From: HB2-32-21 sp041603535
GTDB taxonomy: Bacteria > Pseudomonadota > Gammaproteobacteria > Pseudomonadales > Porticoccaceae
Length of the DNA stretch: 64,000 nucleotides
Reading direction: 5' to 3'
Assembly (NCBI GenBank): GCA_041603535.1
Contig: JBFIEE010000011.1
Coordinates: forward strand, 9,973 to 73,972
The notes under the pieces are model-generated. The model was not told where the DNA came from. It searched no databases and saw only the letters and a program-made list of their open reading frames with translations. Shown piece by piece: positions 16,941 through 25,899 of this stretch. The first letter of the stretch is position 1. The number at the start of each line of letters is the position of its first letter. A program made the position numbers and the translations under genes.

Positions 16941-18449
16941 ATGATTGTCGACCGTGAGTCGAATGTCAGCTTGAATGCAGATTTGAACATCCGCCCGGCC
17001 TACGACCAGGTCATTCAGGACATCGCCGATTATGTACTGAATTACAAAATAGCTTCTGCCGAAGCCATGAACACCGCGCGCTATTGCCTGATGGATACCC
17101 TGGGTTGCGGCCTCCTGGCACTGGGTTTTCCGGAATGCACCAAACACCTTGGCCCCATTGTCGAGGGCACTGTGGTGCCGAATGGCGCGAGGGTGCCGGG
17201 CACCTCTTTTTGTCTGGATCCCGTTAAAGCAGCCTGGGATATTGGCTGTACCATCCGTTGGCTCGACTATAACGATACCTGGCTGGCGGCGGAGTGGGGC
17301 CATCCTTCAGATAACCTCGGCGGCATTCTGGCTATTTGCGACTATATTTCCCAGCGTCATCTGGCCCAGGGCAAAGCTGTGCTGACCATGAAAACCGTGC
17401 TGGAAGCGATGATCATGGCCCATGAAATTCAGGGTGTAATAGCGCTGGAAAACAGTTTTAACCGCGTTGGTTTGTGCCATGTGCTGTTGGTCCGTGTCGC
17501 CTCTTCTGCCGTCGTCTGCAAATTGATGGGCGGGCAGCGCGAACAAATTATGGCTGCCGTGTCTCAGGCATGGGTTGATGGTTCGGCGTTACGTACCTAT
17601 CGCCAGGCGCCCAATGCGGGTTCGCGTAAATCCTGGGCGGCGGGGGATGCGACATCGCGTGCTGTGCGATTGGCAGATATGGCTATGCGCGGCGAGATGG
17701 GTATTCCGAGCGTGCTCACCGCGCAACAGTGGGGCTTTTACGATGTCGCATTTAGCCATACCTGCGCGGATTTGAAGCTCAAGGTGCCGGAAGATCGGCA
17801 GTTTAAATTGGCGCGAGATTACGGCACTTACGTGATGGAAAACATACTCTTCAAGGTTTCCTTCCCGGCGGAATTTCATGCGCAAACGGCGTGCGAATGT
17901 GCGGTGATTTTGCACCCGCAGGTGCAGGATCGCCTGGCAGAGATCGAGAAAATTGTTATCACCACTCATGAGTCGGCGATTCGCATTATCTCCAAAGTAG
18001 GGCCGCTGGCTAACCCCGCTGACCGAGACCATTGCATTCAATACATGATTGCCGTACCGCTAATTTTCGGTGATCTGGTGGCGGACCACTATGCAGACAG
18101 TTTTCACGCAGCTAACCCGCTAATTGACGAATTGCGCAATAAAATGGAGGTGGTCGAAGACCGGCGTTATTCGGCGGAATACCGCGATCCGGAGAAGCGT
18201 TCCATCGCCAATGCGATCCAGGTTTTTTTTAAAGATGGCGCCTGCACTGAAAAAGTCGTTGTGGAATATCCGCCTGGTCACCGTAGGCGTCGTGACGAGG
18301 GTATCCCCCTTCTGGAGCAAAAGTTCAAACGTAATATGGCTACCCGATTTAATCCGGGGCGTTGCGCTGAAATTTTTAGTCTTTGCAAGGAGCAACTGCG
18401 GCTCGAGCAAACGTCAGTAAACGAGTTTATGGACCTGTTCGTTGTCTGA
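16941..18449 (+). CDS. prpD: 2-methylcitrate dehydratase
   Basis: A 502-residue MmgE/PrpD protein, similar to E. coli PrpD along its whole length. It dehydrates 2-methylcitrate in propionyl-CoA oxidation. Strong family segments are RWLDYNDTWLAAEWGHPSDN (around residue 112), NSFNRVGL, DGSALRTYR and the C-terminal EYPPGHRRRR. The start at 16941 is chosen since GAGGGAG at 16926-16932 precedes it and family similarity begins shortly after; an upstream ATG at 16827 would add an unrelated extension. prpB, prpC and acnD are not adjacent, which is unusual for prpD. Confidence 0.9.
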   Translation: MIVDRESNVSLNADLNIRPAYDQVIQDIADYVLNYKIASAEAMNTARYCLMDTLGCGLLALGFPECTKHLGPIVEGTVVPNGARVPGTSFCLDPVKAAWDIGCTIRWLDYNDTWLAAEWGHPSDNLGGILAICDYISQRHLAQGKAVLTMKTVLEAMIMAHEIQGVIALENSFNRVGLCHVLLVRVASSAVVCKLMGGQREQIMAAVSQAWVDGSALRTYRQAPNAGSRKSWAAGDATSRAVRLADMAMRGEMGIPSVLTAQQWGFYDVAFSHTCADLKLKVPEDRQFKLARDYGTYVMENILFKVSFPAEFHAQTACECAVILHPQVQDRLAEIEKIVITTHESAIRIISKVGPLANPADRDHCIQYMIAVPLIFGDLVADHYADSFHAANPLIDELRNKMEVVEDRRYSAEYRDPEKRSIANAIQVFFKDGACTEKVVVEYPPGHRRRRDEGIPLLEQKFKRNMATRFNPGRCAEIFSLCKEQLRLEQTSVNEFMDLFVV

Positions 18450-18480
18450 CTTAGATCGGTTTGACTTAGACCGGTTTGAT
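18446..18480. repeat. 15-bp tandem duplication after prpD
   Basis: Immediately at the prpD stop the sequence GACTTAGATCGGTTT is followed by GACTTAGACCGGTTT and then a partial GATTGGG unit. The two full copies differ by one base. It lies in the 134-bp gap before the selenouridine synthase gene and is another example of short tandem duplication in this window. Confidence 0.5.
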
Positions 18481-18583
18481 TGGGTCGGCTGCGCTCTGGA
18501 CGACGCTAATTTCTCGATGATCGCTTTCGGGTGACGGCCTTTTCTTTTTGTGGTCACAGAGTCCTGGGGTAGAATCCCCCGCG

Positions 18584-19690
18584 ATGACGCCACGGCTGGA
18601 TACTGACCAATACCGCGAACTTTTCCTCAACGACATACCGTTGATGGATGTGCGTGCGCCCGTGGAATTCAATAAGGGCGCCTTTCCCTGTAGCGAGAAT
18701 ATCCCGCTGCTGGACGACATGCAGCGCGAAGCGGTGGGCACCTGTTATAAGCAAAAGGGCCAGGACGCCGCCATTGAGCTTGGTTGGCAACTCGCCACGC
18801 CGACGATTCGTGCAGCGCGAATCGCTGCCTGGCAGGCTTTTATAAAGGCTCACCCCGAGGGTTATCTTTATTGTTTTCGCGGTGGTTTGCGGTCGCGCCT
18901 GAGTCAGCAGCTGGTGCGCGAGGCTGGCGTTGGCTATCCGCTCGTGACGGGCGGTTACAAGGCCATGCGTCGCTTTTTGATTGATGAGCTAGACCGACAC
19001 TGCTCAACCATTCCCCTGGTGCTGGTGGCGGGGCGGACGGGAGCTGGCAAGACCCTGACCATACAGCACTTGTCCCGCGCCATTGACCTGGAGGGATTAG
19101 CCAGACATCGTGGTTCGGCCTTTGGCCGCCAGTTGCAGCCCCAACCGACGCAAATCGATTTCGAGAACAGCCTGAGCATCGGCGTTATGAAGCAGCGTCA
19201 CCAGCATCAGCTGCCGATTTTTGTAGAGGATGAGGGCCGTATGATTGGCGGTGTCAACCTGCCAATGAATGTCCTCGGCGTCATGAAGCAAGCACCGATG
19301 GCGGTACTTGAAACGCCCCTCAATGAGCGTATCGACATTGTTCTGGCTGACTATATTACCGACGCATACCCACAATATCTGGCGCAATTTGGTGACACGG
19401 AGGGCCCGGTGCACTTTCGCGAGCAAATTCTCGGCAGCCTGACCCGTATCCGGCGGCGTCTGGGGGACGAGCGCTTTAAGCAATTGCACGGAGTATTTGG
19501 TGAAGCGCTAGATTGTCTGCAGAAGCACAACGAAACCGGTGGTTTCAGACCGGGAATTAAGTTGTTGTTAAGCGATTATTACGATCCGATGTACGACTAC
19601 CAACAGGGCCAGCGGCAGGGGCGCGTGGTTTTCCGCGGCGAGCGGGAAGAACTTGTCCAGTGGGCGGAGGATTATCGAATGTCCGCTTAA
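18584..19690 (+). CDS. selU: tRNA 2-selenouridine synthase
   Basis: A 368-residue MnmH/SelU enzyme replacing the sulfur of 2-thiouridine-34 in tRNA-Lys, -Glu and -Gln with selenium, through a geranylated intermediate. The N-terminal rhodanese domain carries the catalytic Cys97 in YCFRGGLRSR; a P-loop GRTGAGKT lies at 150-157. The ATG at 18584 gives a start equivalent to E. coli SelU; a GTG at 18548 is in frame but would add an atypical extension. It lies just before the selenophosphate synthetase fusion, which provides its selenium donor. Confidence 0.92.
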   Translation: MTPRLDTDQYRELFLNDIPLMDVRAPVEFNKGAFPCSENIPLLDDMQREAVGTCYKQKGQDAAIELGWQLATPTIRAARIAAWQAFIKAHPEGYLYCFRGGLRSRLSQQLVREAGVGYPLVTGGYKAMRRFLIDELDRHCSTIPLVLVAGRTGAGKTLTIQHLSRAIDLEGLARHRGSAFGRQLQPQPTQIDFENSLSIGVMKQRHQHQLPIFVEDEGRMIGGVNLPMNVLGVMKQAPMAVLETPLNERIDIVLADYITDAYPQYLAQFGDTEGPVHFREQILGSLTRIRRRLGDERFKQLHGVFGEALDCLQKHNETGGFRPGIKLLLSDYYDPMYDYQQGQRQGRVVFRGEREELVQWAEDYRMSA

Positions 19691-19773
19691 AAGGCGAGCT
19701 TCCCTGAACAAGGTTCTATTTACCACCTTATTCAGCACTCTAAAACCTGATTAACTATGAAAGGAGAATACCC

Positions 19774-19914
19774 GTGCGGTTATTGACTGCCTTAGCAGCG
19801 CTGCCCGTCTCTCTCAGCGTCGCCAGCCCACGAGGGGCTGAGTTGTTGACGCTTTCGATAATTTCACACCGGGACGCCACGCCACTGTCCCGTGTTGTCG
19901 CCTGGGTGGGGTGA
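19774..19914 (+). CDS. Possible 46-residue leader ORF before selD
   Basis: A GTG-started ORF of 46 codons with a good AAGGAG (19761-19765) ribosome site. It starts MRLLTALAALPVSLSVAS, like a short signal peptide, and ends at TGA 19912-19914. It is in the same frame as the selD fusion, whose ATG at 19924 lies four codons after that TGA. It may be a leader peptide coupled to selD, or a remnant of an exported protein. No similarity recognised; real translation is uncertain. Confidence 0.3.
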   Translation: MRLLTALAALPVSLSVASPRGAELLTLSIISHRDATPLSRVVAWVG

Positions 19915-19923
19915 GCATATCCC

Positions 19924-22248
19924 ATGCAGACGTCAGCACTTATCTATAAAGACCTGGTCCTCGTCGGTGGCGGCCACAGTCATGCGCTGGTATTGAAAAT
20001 GTGGGCAATGAAACCGCTGCCAGGCGTTCGCCTTACACTTATTTCACCACAGGTATTGACGCCTTATTCCGGCATGTTGCCCGGTTTAATTGCTGAGCAC
20101 TACGGCCTGGAAGAAACCCATATCGATCTCGCTCGCCTCTGTCGCTTTGCTAACGCCCGCTTTATCCAGGCTGCCGTCACTGGCATTGATTTGACGTTAA
20201 AGGAAATTGGTTTTGCCGAGCGCGCACCGCTGGCTTTTGATTTGCTGTCCATTAACACCGGCATTTGTCCAGACCTCCGTACCCCCGGCGCTGCTGACTT
20301 TGCCACGCCCGTCAAGCCTATTGCTGAGTTTTATCCACGCTGGTATGCATTGCGTCAGCACTTGCGCGGCGATGTGGCTGAGGATGCAGATCGGCATGCG
20401 GATGCAACACCGTATCAAATTGCCGTTGTTGGTGGTGGCGCGGCAGGCGTGGAACTTATTCTGGCCATGCATTTTGCGCTCACTCGTGACCCGGCCATTA
20501 AGCGCCCGGTGGCATTCCGACTTATTCATCAGGGAGAGGGTTTGCCGGAAAACTATCCGCTACGCGTGCAGCAGGAAGTTGCCGAGCTGTTTGCCCGCCA
20601 TCAGATTCAGGTCAGCGCCAACACGCGCGTTGATGGTGTTCACGCCAATGCCCTGGAGGGGAGCAATGGCGAACAGGTGTTTTTCGATACCCTGTTCTGG
20701 TGCACTAACGCCAGCGCGGCGCTCTGGCCCGGGGAAACGGGGCTGGCAATCGATGACCAGGGCTTTGTTGTGGTGAACCAGCATCTACAGTCGAGCAGCC
20801 ACGACTTTGTTTTCGCCGCCGGTGACATCGCCCAGCAGCTCGATTTTCCCCGTCCACGGGCTGGTGTCTTTGCCGTGCGTCAGGGCCCAGTGCTTTTTGC
20901 AAATTTACGCCGTTTTTTATTACACAGGCCGCTTAAATCTTTCCGCCCACAAACCAGGTTTCTGAGCTTGCTTGCCTGTGGTGAAGACTATGCCATTGGG
21001 TGTCGGCCGGGCAGTGCCCTGCCCAGTTTCAGCGGCCATTGGGTGTGGCGTTGGAAAGATCGCATTGATCGCCGCTTTATGCGCATGTTCAGTGCGCTGT
21101 CTATGCGGTCAGGAATACTGAGTATTGATACTGATCTGGTGTCCGCGGCGATCAGTGGTGAGCAGTACAGCGACGATATTACCAGTCCTGTCATGCGCTG
21201 CGGCGGCTGTGGCGCCAAAGTCGGCGCGGCGGTATTGAATCGGGTGATGAGGCGGCTCAAGCCCATTGATCATGACGGTGTGGTGCTCGGTTTACAAACG
21301 CCAGACGATGCCAGTGTAATACGCATCCCCCCGGGCCAGTTGCTGGTGCAAAGTGTCGATATTTTTCGCGCACTGGTCGATGATCCCTACACACTCGGCC
21401 AGCTGTCCGCCGAACATGCGCTCAGTGATTTATTTGCGATGAACGCTGTGCCGCACAGCGCCCTGGCAATCGCCACTCTGCCTTATGCCGGGGAAACTAT
21501 TGTTGAAAGAGATTTGTGGCAGATGATGAGTGGCGCGATGACGGTGCTTAATCACAATAATTGCGCATTGATCGGCGGTCACACCAGCGAAGGTGCGGAA
21601 CTGAGCATAGGCTTTGCCGTCAATGGCCTTGCCGCCGAAGGACAAGTGCAAACAAAACAGCCGCAACTGGGACATTGTCTGATTCTGAGTCAGGCCCTGG
21701 GCACCGGGACACTGTTTGCCGCCCACGCCCAGCTGCGCGCCAGAGGTGTGTGGATCGCGGCCGCCACTGCAGCGATGCTGCAATCCAACCGTGAGGCTGG
21801 ACGTATTTTTTATCACCATCATGCCAGTGCCTGTACCGACATTACCGGTTTCGGTTTGCTCGGTCATCTGCTAGAAATACTCGTACCATCGAGCCATGGC
21901 GCGACCATTGTCCTGCGGCAGGTGCCTGCGCTGGACGGTGCCCTCGAGTGTTTTGAACAGGGCATCAGCAGTAGTTTGCAACCGCAAAACATCCGCCTGC
22001 GTCGTGCCATTGCGGAAGTGGAGCGCTGGAGCCAGGACCCGGTTTATCCTCTATTGTTTGACCCGCAAACATCCGGTGGTCTGCTTGCCAGCGTACCTGC
22101 GGAGGCAGTCGACAGTTGTCTGCGACAGTTACACGATGCCGGTTATCACCGCGCCTGTGTCATTGGCAGCATTACCCCTTCGGTCAGTGCCTCGTCTGCA
22201 GGCACAGCGTTGGCAGAGACCGGCGATGGGTTGATCTGTTTACAGTAG
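19924..22248 (+). CDS. selD: NADH-dehydrogenase-like / selenophosphate synthetase fusion
   Basis: A 774-residue two-domain protein. Residues about 8-380 form an FAD/NAD(P) pyridine-nucleotide oxidoreductase of the NDH-2/Ndh-like class (FAD motif LVGGGHSHALVLK; second dinucleotide motif VVGGGAAGVEL). Residues about 420-774 are selenide, water dikinase, making selenophosphate from selenide and ATP. The catalytic pair is Cys429 and Lys432 in RCGGCGAK, so cysteine replaces selenocysteine; the second cysteine found in E. coli SelD is alanine here. Such fusions are known in other bacteria. The donor would feed SelU just upstream; no selA or selB is in the window. Its 3' end overlaps the convergent rsuA-type gene by 103 bp. 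Confidence 0.92.
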   Translation: MQTSALIYKDLVLVGGGHSHALVLKMWAMKPLPGVRLTLISPQVLTPYSGMLPGLIAEHYGLEETHIDLARLCRFANARFIQAAVTGIDLTLKEIGFAERAPLAFDLLSINTGICPDLRTPGAADFATPVKPIAEFYPRWYALRQHLRGDVAEDADRHADATPYQIAVVGGGAAGVELILAMHFALTRDPAIKRPVAFRLIHQGEGLPENYPLRVQQEVAELFARHQIQVSANTRVDGVHANALEGSNGEQVFFDTLFWCTNASAALWPGETGLAIDDQGFVVVNQHLQSSSHDFVFAAGDIAQQLDFPRPRAGVFAVRQGPVLFANLRRFLLHRPLKSFRPQTRFLSLLACGEDYAIGCRPGSALPSFSGHWVWRWKDRIDRRFMRMFSALSMRSGILSIDTDLVSAAISGEQYSDDITSPVMRCGGCGAKVGAAVLNRVMRRLKPIDHDGVVLGLQTPDDASVIRIPPGQLLVQSVDIFRALVDDPYTLGQLSAEHALSDLFAMNAVPHSALAIATLPYAGETIVERDLWQMMSGAMTVLNHNNCALIGGHTSEGAELSIGFAVNGLAAEGQVQTKQPQLGHCLILSQALGTGTLFAAHAQLRARGVWIAAATAAMLQSNREAGRIFYHHHASACTDITGFGLLGHLLEILVPSSHGATIVLRQVPALDGALECFEQGISSSLQPQNIRLRRAIAEVERWSQDPVYPLLFDPQTSGGLLASVPAEAVDSCLRQLHDAGYHRACVIGSITPSVSASSAGTALAETGDGLICLQ

Positions 22249-23000
22249 TGCCTCTTTGTGCCGCCGCACAGCGGCCCGCTCGTTATAGCTGCGCCAGCCA
22301 GGCTATCCACCTCCCACTTGCTGAGTTCGCGGCTTTGTCCGGGTATTAGTTGGGGGTCAAGGCTTAGCTGGCCGATGGATAGACGATGCAGCCGCAGAAC
22401 GCGGTTATTAAAGCGTCCAAACATCCTTTTAATTTGATGATAACGGCCTTCGGTCAAACTGACTTCGGCAATGTGATCACTGACAATCCTCAGCTTCGCG
22501 GGGCGGGTAGTGATACCCTCATAGGCGAAGTACATACCGTCTGAAAAAGCACGAATATAGTCATCGCTGAGCGCCTGTTCCAGTTCAACCCGGTATAGCT
22601 TGACGAGGTTATTTTCTGGTGCGGAAAGATAGCGCGACCATTGACCGTCGTTGGTGAGCAGTAATAAACCCGACGAGTTGAAATCCAGTCGTCCAGCGAT
22701 ATGCAGGCTGCAACGGTCGGCATCGTCCAGTAACTCGGTGACGGTTGTGTGGCGATGGTCCCTAGTGGCGCTGACTATGCCCGCCGGTTTATGCATCATT
22801 ACATAACGGGGTTTTTTGGCCTGCAAAACCCGCGTATCAAAGGTGATATGAGAAAACTGGTGGATGGGCTGCTGAATATCCCTGGCCAGGCAACCATCCA
22901 CTTTTACACGACCCTGGGCCAGCATTAAGCGAACATCTCGGCGGTTAACACCGAGTTGCCGACTAATAAAGCGATCAATGCGGGTGCGTGTTGATTGCAT
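22146..23000 (-). CDS. RsuA-family pseudouridine synthase
   Basis: A 284-residue synthase with an N-terminal S4 RNA-binding domain (residues about 5-50) and the RsuA/RluB/E/F catalytic fold. The nucleophile is Asp106 in GRLDFNSSGLLLLTNDG; YHQIKRMF near residue 187 is the second signature. Closest by pattern to RsuA (16S U516). After residue about 235 the C-terminus is not conserved and is encoded by sequence that is antisense to the end of selD, with a 103-bp overlap. This may be a readthrough extension following loss of the original stop. Confidence 0.8.
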   Translation of the reverse strand: MQSTRTRIDRFISRQLGVNRRDVRLMLAQGRVKVDGCLARDIQQPIHQFSHITFDTRVLQAKKPRYVMMHKPAGIVSATRDHRHTTVTELLDDADRCSLHIAGRLDFNSSGLLLLTNDGQWSRYLSAPENNLVKLYRVELEQALSDDYIRAFSDGMYFAYEGITTRPAKLRIVSDHIAEVSLTEGRYHQIKRMFGRFNNRVLRLHRLSIGQLSLDPQLIPGQSRELSKWEVDSLAGAAITSGPLCGGTKRHYCKQINPSPVSANAVPADEALTEGVMLPMTQAR

Positions 23001-23054
23001 GGTCGCCTGCCCGTATGACTTCTTGTTAGATAATGCGCTGGGAAGGGAGCAGCG

Positions 23055-23804
23055 TTACCCCGGCAAATATAAACCGCCGTTAACGTGGAGCGTCTGGCCG
23101 GTAACGTAGGACGACTCTTCCGAGCAGAAGAACGCCACGGCACCGGCGATTTCCTCGGGCTTGCCCGCCCGCTCCGCCGGCACTTGCTTTAGCATGTCGT
23201 CAAACACCTGCTGGGGTAGTACGCCGCGCAGGCGTTCGTGCCAGATAATGCCGGGCGCGATGACATTCACGTTGACCCCGTGTTTGGCGAGATCGGACGC
23301 AACCGAGCGGGTATAGCCTGTAATAGCAGCTTTCGCCGCCGCGTAGGGGGATTGCCCCTCGCCCGGGTGATAAGCGTACATGGAGGCAAAGTTAACGATG
23401 CGGCCGAAGCCCTGGTCAACCATGGCCTTGCAAAAGGCGCGGGTCATGTAGAACGTTGCGTCGGCATTCACTGCCATGACGCGATGCCAGCTTTTCGAAT
23501 CCATCTCCCAGGGTTTGGAGTTGGCCTGGATACCGGCATTGTTGATGAGATAGGCAACGTGAATGCCTTCGGCGGCGAGCTTGTCGCTGAGCGTTGCTAT
23601 CTGATCTTCTTTGGTGACATCCAGAGGGTAAAACGTAAATTTGGCACGTTCTTCCATGCTCAGATTTTCGTCGATCCAGGGATCGACATCTTCAGCACGC
23701 CGGTCGGTGCCGATAACGTGAATACCCGCCGCAATAAGTCGTTTGGTAATGGCGGTGCCGAGCCCACCGATGGCGCCGGTAACAATCGCGTGTCCTCTGT
23801 TCAT
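23055..23804 (-). CDS. Short-chain dehydrogenase/reductase
   Basis: A 249-residue SDR with cofactor motif TGAIGGLG (9-16), Asp at position 34 indicating NAD(H), NNAG (88-91), and catalytic Ser141, Tyr154 and Lys158 in YAAAK. The C-terminus has the VNGG motif. Substrate unknown. It is transcribed away from the neighbouring SDR at 23978, with a 173-bp divergent gap between the two starts. Confidence 0.85.
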   Translation of the reverse strand: MNRGHAIVTGAIGGLGTAITKRLIAAGIHVIGTDRRAEDVDPWIDENLSMEERAKFTFYPLDVTKEDQIATLSDKLAAEGIHVAYLINNAGIQANSKPWEMDSKSWHRVMAVNADATFYMTRAFCKAMVDQGFGRIVNFASMYAYHPGEGQSPYAAAKAAITGYTRSVASDLAKHGVNVNVIAPGIIWHERLRGVLPQQVFDDMLKQVPAERAGKPEEIAGAVAFFCSEESSYVTGQTLHVNGGLYLPG

Positions 23805-23977
23805 GATGATTGCCTCTGTAGTTTGTAGTCGTGAGTTATCGGTCTGGTGGATGACCGATGCTTAATTTGGTGACTCATTGGAGCAATAATCGCCCGCTAA
23901 AGGCAAGCCTTGAAACTGCTCGCTATACTGATAGGCTTAAAATTAGTCGCGGAAACGCAAACAAAGGGAGACGGGGT

Positions 23978-24760
23978 ATGGGCAGGCTGGACAACAAGGT
24001 GGCCATTGTTACCGGTGCGGGGCGGGGCATCGGCAAGGCCGTGGCGAGTCATTATGTACGCGAAGGGGCAATAGTAGTGCTGGCCGAAATCGACGAGGTG
24101 CTCGGCAAGCGACTGGCGGATGAGCTGAGCGCCACTGGCGCAACGGCGGTTTTTATCAGGACGGATATGAACAGTCTGGCCGATATTGACGCGCTGGTTG
24201 CACAAACCAGCGCCCGTTTTGGTCGTATTGATGTGCTGGTTAACAATGCCGCGGTGACCAAAAGCCTCGGCTTTTATGAGGTGACGGAAGAGGACTGGGA
24301 CTGGATTCATAACGTCAACACCAAGGGCTTGTTTTTCTGCATGCAGCGTGTCGCCCGGGTGATGAAAGAGCAGGGCGGCGGCAGGATCGTCAACATTGCG
24401 TCCATTGCCGGCAAGGGCTATCCAGCGACTTCGAATATTGCCTATGCGGGTTCAAAGGGTGCGGCAATCGCCATGACGCGGATCGGCGCGTCGGCTTTAG
24501 CCAGGGATAATATCAACGTCAATGCGATTTGCCCCGGCGTGACGCGTACCGACCTTTATTACGAGGTAATGCGCGGCAAGGTGGCCAGCTCGGGTAAATC
24601 GGAAGCGGAGATCATCGCCGCACTGGATGCCAGTATTCCCCTCAGACGCTCCAACGAACCCGAGGACATCGCCGACCTGGCCGTTTTCCTGGCATCGGAT
24701 GAATCGAGGAATGTCACCGGCCAGTCCTGGAACGTCGATGGCGGCCTGATGTGGGATTGA
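23978..24760 (+). CDS. Short-chain dehydrogenase/reductase
   Basis: A 260-residue SDR with TGAGRGIG (12-19), catalytic Ser142, Tyr156 and Lys160 in YAGSK, and VDGG near the end. The usual NNAG reads NNAA (89-92), a common variant. The ATG at 23978 follows AAAGGGAG at suitable spacing; the frame is open further upstream but without similarity. Substrate unknown. Confidence 0.85.
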   Translation: MGRLDNKVAIVTGAGRGIGKAVASHYVREGAIVVLAEIDEVLGKRLADELSATGATAVFIRTDMNSLADIDALVAQTSARFGRIDVLVNNAAVTKSLGFYEVTEEDWDWIHNVNTKGLFFCMQRVARVMKEQGGGRIVNIASIAGKGYPATSNIAYAGSKGAAIAMTRIGASALARDNINVNAICPGVTRTDLYYEVMRGKVASSGKSEAEIIAALDASIPLRRSNEPEDIADLAVFLASDESRNVTGQSWNVDGGLMWD

Positions 24761-24764
24761 GCCC

Positions 24765-24785
24765 CGGGGCAAAAATGGTGCCCCG
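24765..24785. terminator. Hairpin between convergent SDR and isomerase genes
   Basis: CGGGGC (24765-24770) and GCCCCG (24780-24785) form a 6-bp GC stem with a 9-base A-rich loop, 5 bp after the SDR stop. There is no U-tract on the plus strand. Possible terminator. Confidence 0.3.
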
Positions 24786-24878
24786 AAAGCGGCTAACTCA
24801 ATCGCTAACGTCTGTGGTTAAAGCCGGTCGCAGGTGCGTCGATTGCTTTAGTTGCTTAAGCCAGTCAGTCGCTAAAGG

Positions 24879-25694
24879 TTAGTCGCTAAAGACGGGCGCT
24901 GCGGCTTTTTTCTGCGCTTTCAGTGCAATTTTAATATCGTCGGACATCAACATGCCGGCATTCCAGGTGGCGATATAGTCCAGGCCGTCCGCCACGCTGT
25001 GTTCGCGCGAGTACATGATCACCTGTTTGCTGCCGCGAATGCTCAGCGGAGATTTTCCGGCAATGGTTCGGGCGATAGCCAACACGCCTTCCATCATGAC
25101 GTCCTTGTCCGCAAAGCATTGATTGCTCAGGCCCAGGGCGGTGGCTTCCTCGCCACGAAAATTACGTCCCGTATAGGCCAGTTCGCGCATCATGCCGTCG
25201 CCTATCAGGCGGGGTAAGCGTTGCAGGGTGCCAACGTCAGCCACCATGCCAATGTCAATTTCCTTAATCGAAAACGTGGCATCGGTGGTGCAGTAGCGCA
25301 TGTCGCAGGCTGTAATCATGTCTACCGCGCCGCCGACGCAGGCGCCGTGAATGGCCGCGAGCACCGGCTTGCGGCACTGGGCGATGGCGGTGAGCTGGCG
25401 TTGCAGCCAGAGAATTTCTTCACGCAGGGCTTCGCGCTTGCGGGCTTCACAGGTGATCGAATCGTCAATCAATTCATTGAGCATGCCCAGATCAATGCCC
25501 GCGCAAAAATGTTTGCCATTACCGCTGAGCACCGCAACCCGGGCCTCGGGTGTATTGTCGACCCAGTTCATCGCCTCCCCCAACTCCTGCCACATTGGTC
25601 TGTTCATGGCATTGGCGCGATCCGGGCGATTAAGTTGCAAATGCGCCACATGGTTGTCGAGCTGAAGATTCAGTGTTGTAAAGTTAGGGGTCAT
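24879..25694 (-). CDS. Delta3,5-Delta2,4-dienoyl-CoA isomerase
   Basis: A 271-residue crotonase-fold enzyme. The three acidic residues known for mammalian dienoyl-CoA isomerase (ECH1) can be aligned by spacing: Asp125 (GGAVD), Glu145 (IKEID) and Asp153 (VADVGTLQRLP), the last two 8 apart and the first two 20 apart as in ECH1. The oxyanion segments are near CAGIDL (64-69) and GACVGG (117-122). It would move double bonds during beta-oxidation of unsaturated fatty acids with odd-positioned bonds. The ATG at 25694 has GAGG upstream. The stop lies inside a duplicated 11-mer (24867-24877 and 24881-24891). Confidence 0.85.
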   Translation of the reverse strand: MTPNFTTLNLQLDNHVAHLQLNRPDRANAMNRPMWQELGEAMNWVDNTPEARVAVLSGNGKHFCAGIDLGMLNELIDDSITCEARKREALREEILWLQRQLTAIAQCRKPVLAAIHGACVGGAVDMITACDMRYCTTDATFSIKEIDIGMVADVGTLQRLPRLIGDGMMRELAYTGRNFRGEEATALGLSNQCFADKDVMMEGVLAIARTIAGKSPLSIRGSKQVIMYSREHSVADGLDYIATWNAGMLMSDDIKIALKAQKKAAAPVFSD

Positions 25695-25815
25695 GGCCTG
25701 CGCCTCGTCGCGAGATTTTTTAAGCGGATGTTTAGAAGACACGTCAGGTACAGGTATTATGAGCAGATTGTTGCCCGTAGCTGTTGCATGGAGTCAGCTT
25801 AGCAGATATTTCTCC

Positions 25816-25848
25816 GATGACGGGATGACGGGATGACGGGATGACGGC
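25816..25848. repeat. Four-copy 8-bp tandem repeat
   Basis: ATGACGGG is repeated in tandem at 25817, 25825 and 25833, followed by a fourth copy ending in C at 25841-25848. It is in the gap between the divergent isomerase and thioesterase genes, about 50 bp before the thioesterase start. Copy number could vary by slippage. Confidence 0.7.
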
Positions 25849-25899
25849 ATTAATGATGGCGTTATCCGAGTGCAACAGGCAAACCATTAAGGAGGCGTT

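Noticed and set aside
19912..19914. TGA before selD as a selenocysteine codon creating a longer SelD
   Set aside because: The upstream 46 residues look like a signal peptide, which does not suit a cytosolic SelD; no convincing SECIS hairpin follows; and Cys429 already serves as the active-site residue. Kept only as a finding to test.
25816..25848. Short tandem array as a CRISPR
   Set aside because: The 8-bp units are contiguous and have no spacers; no cas genes are in the window.
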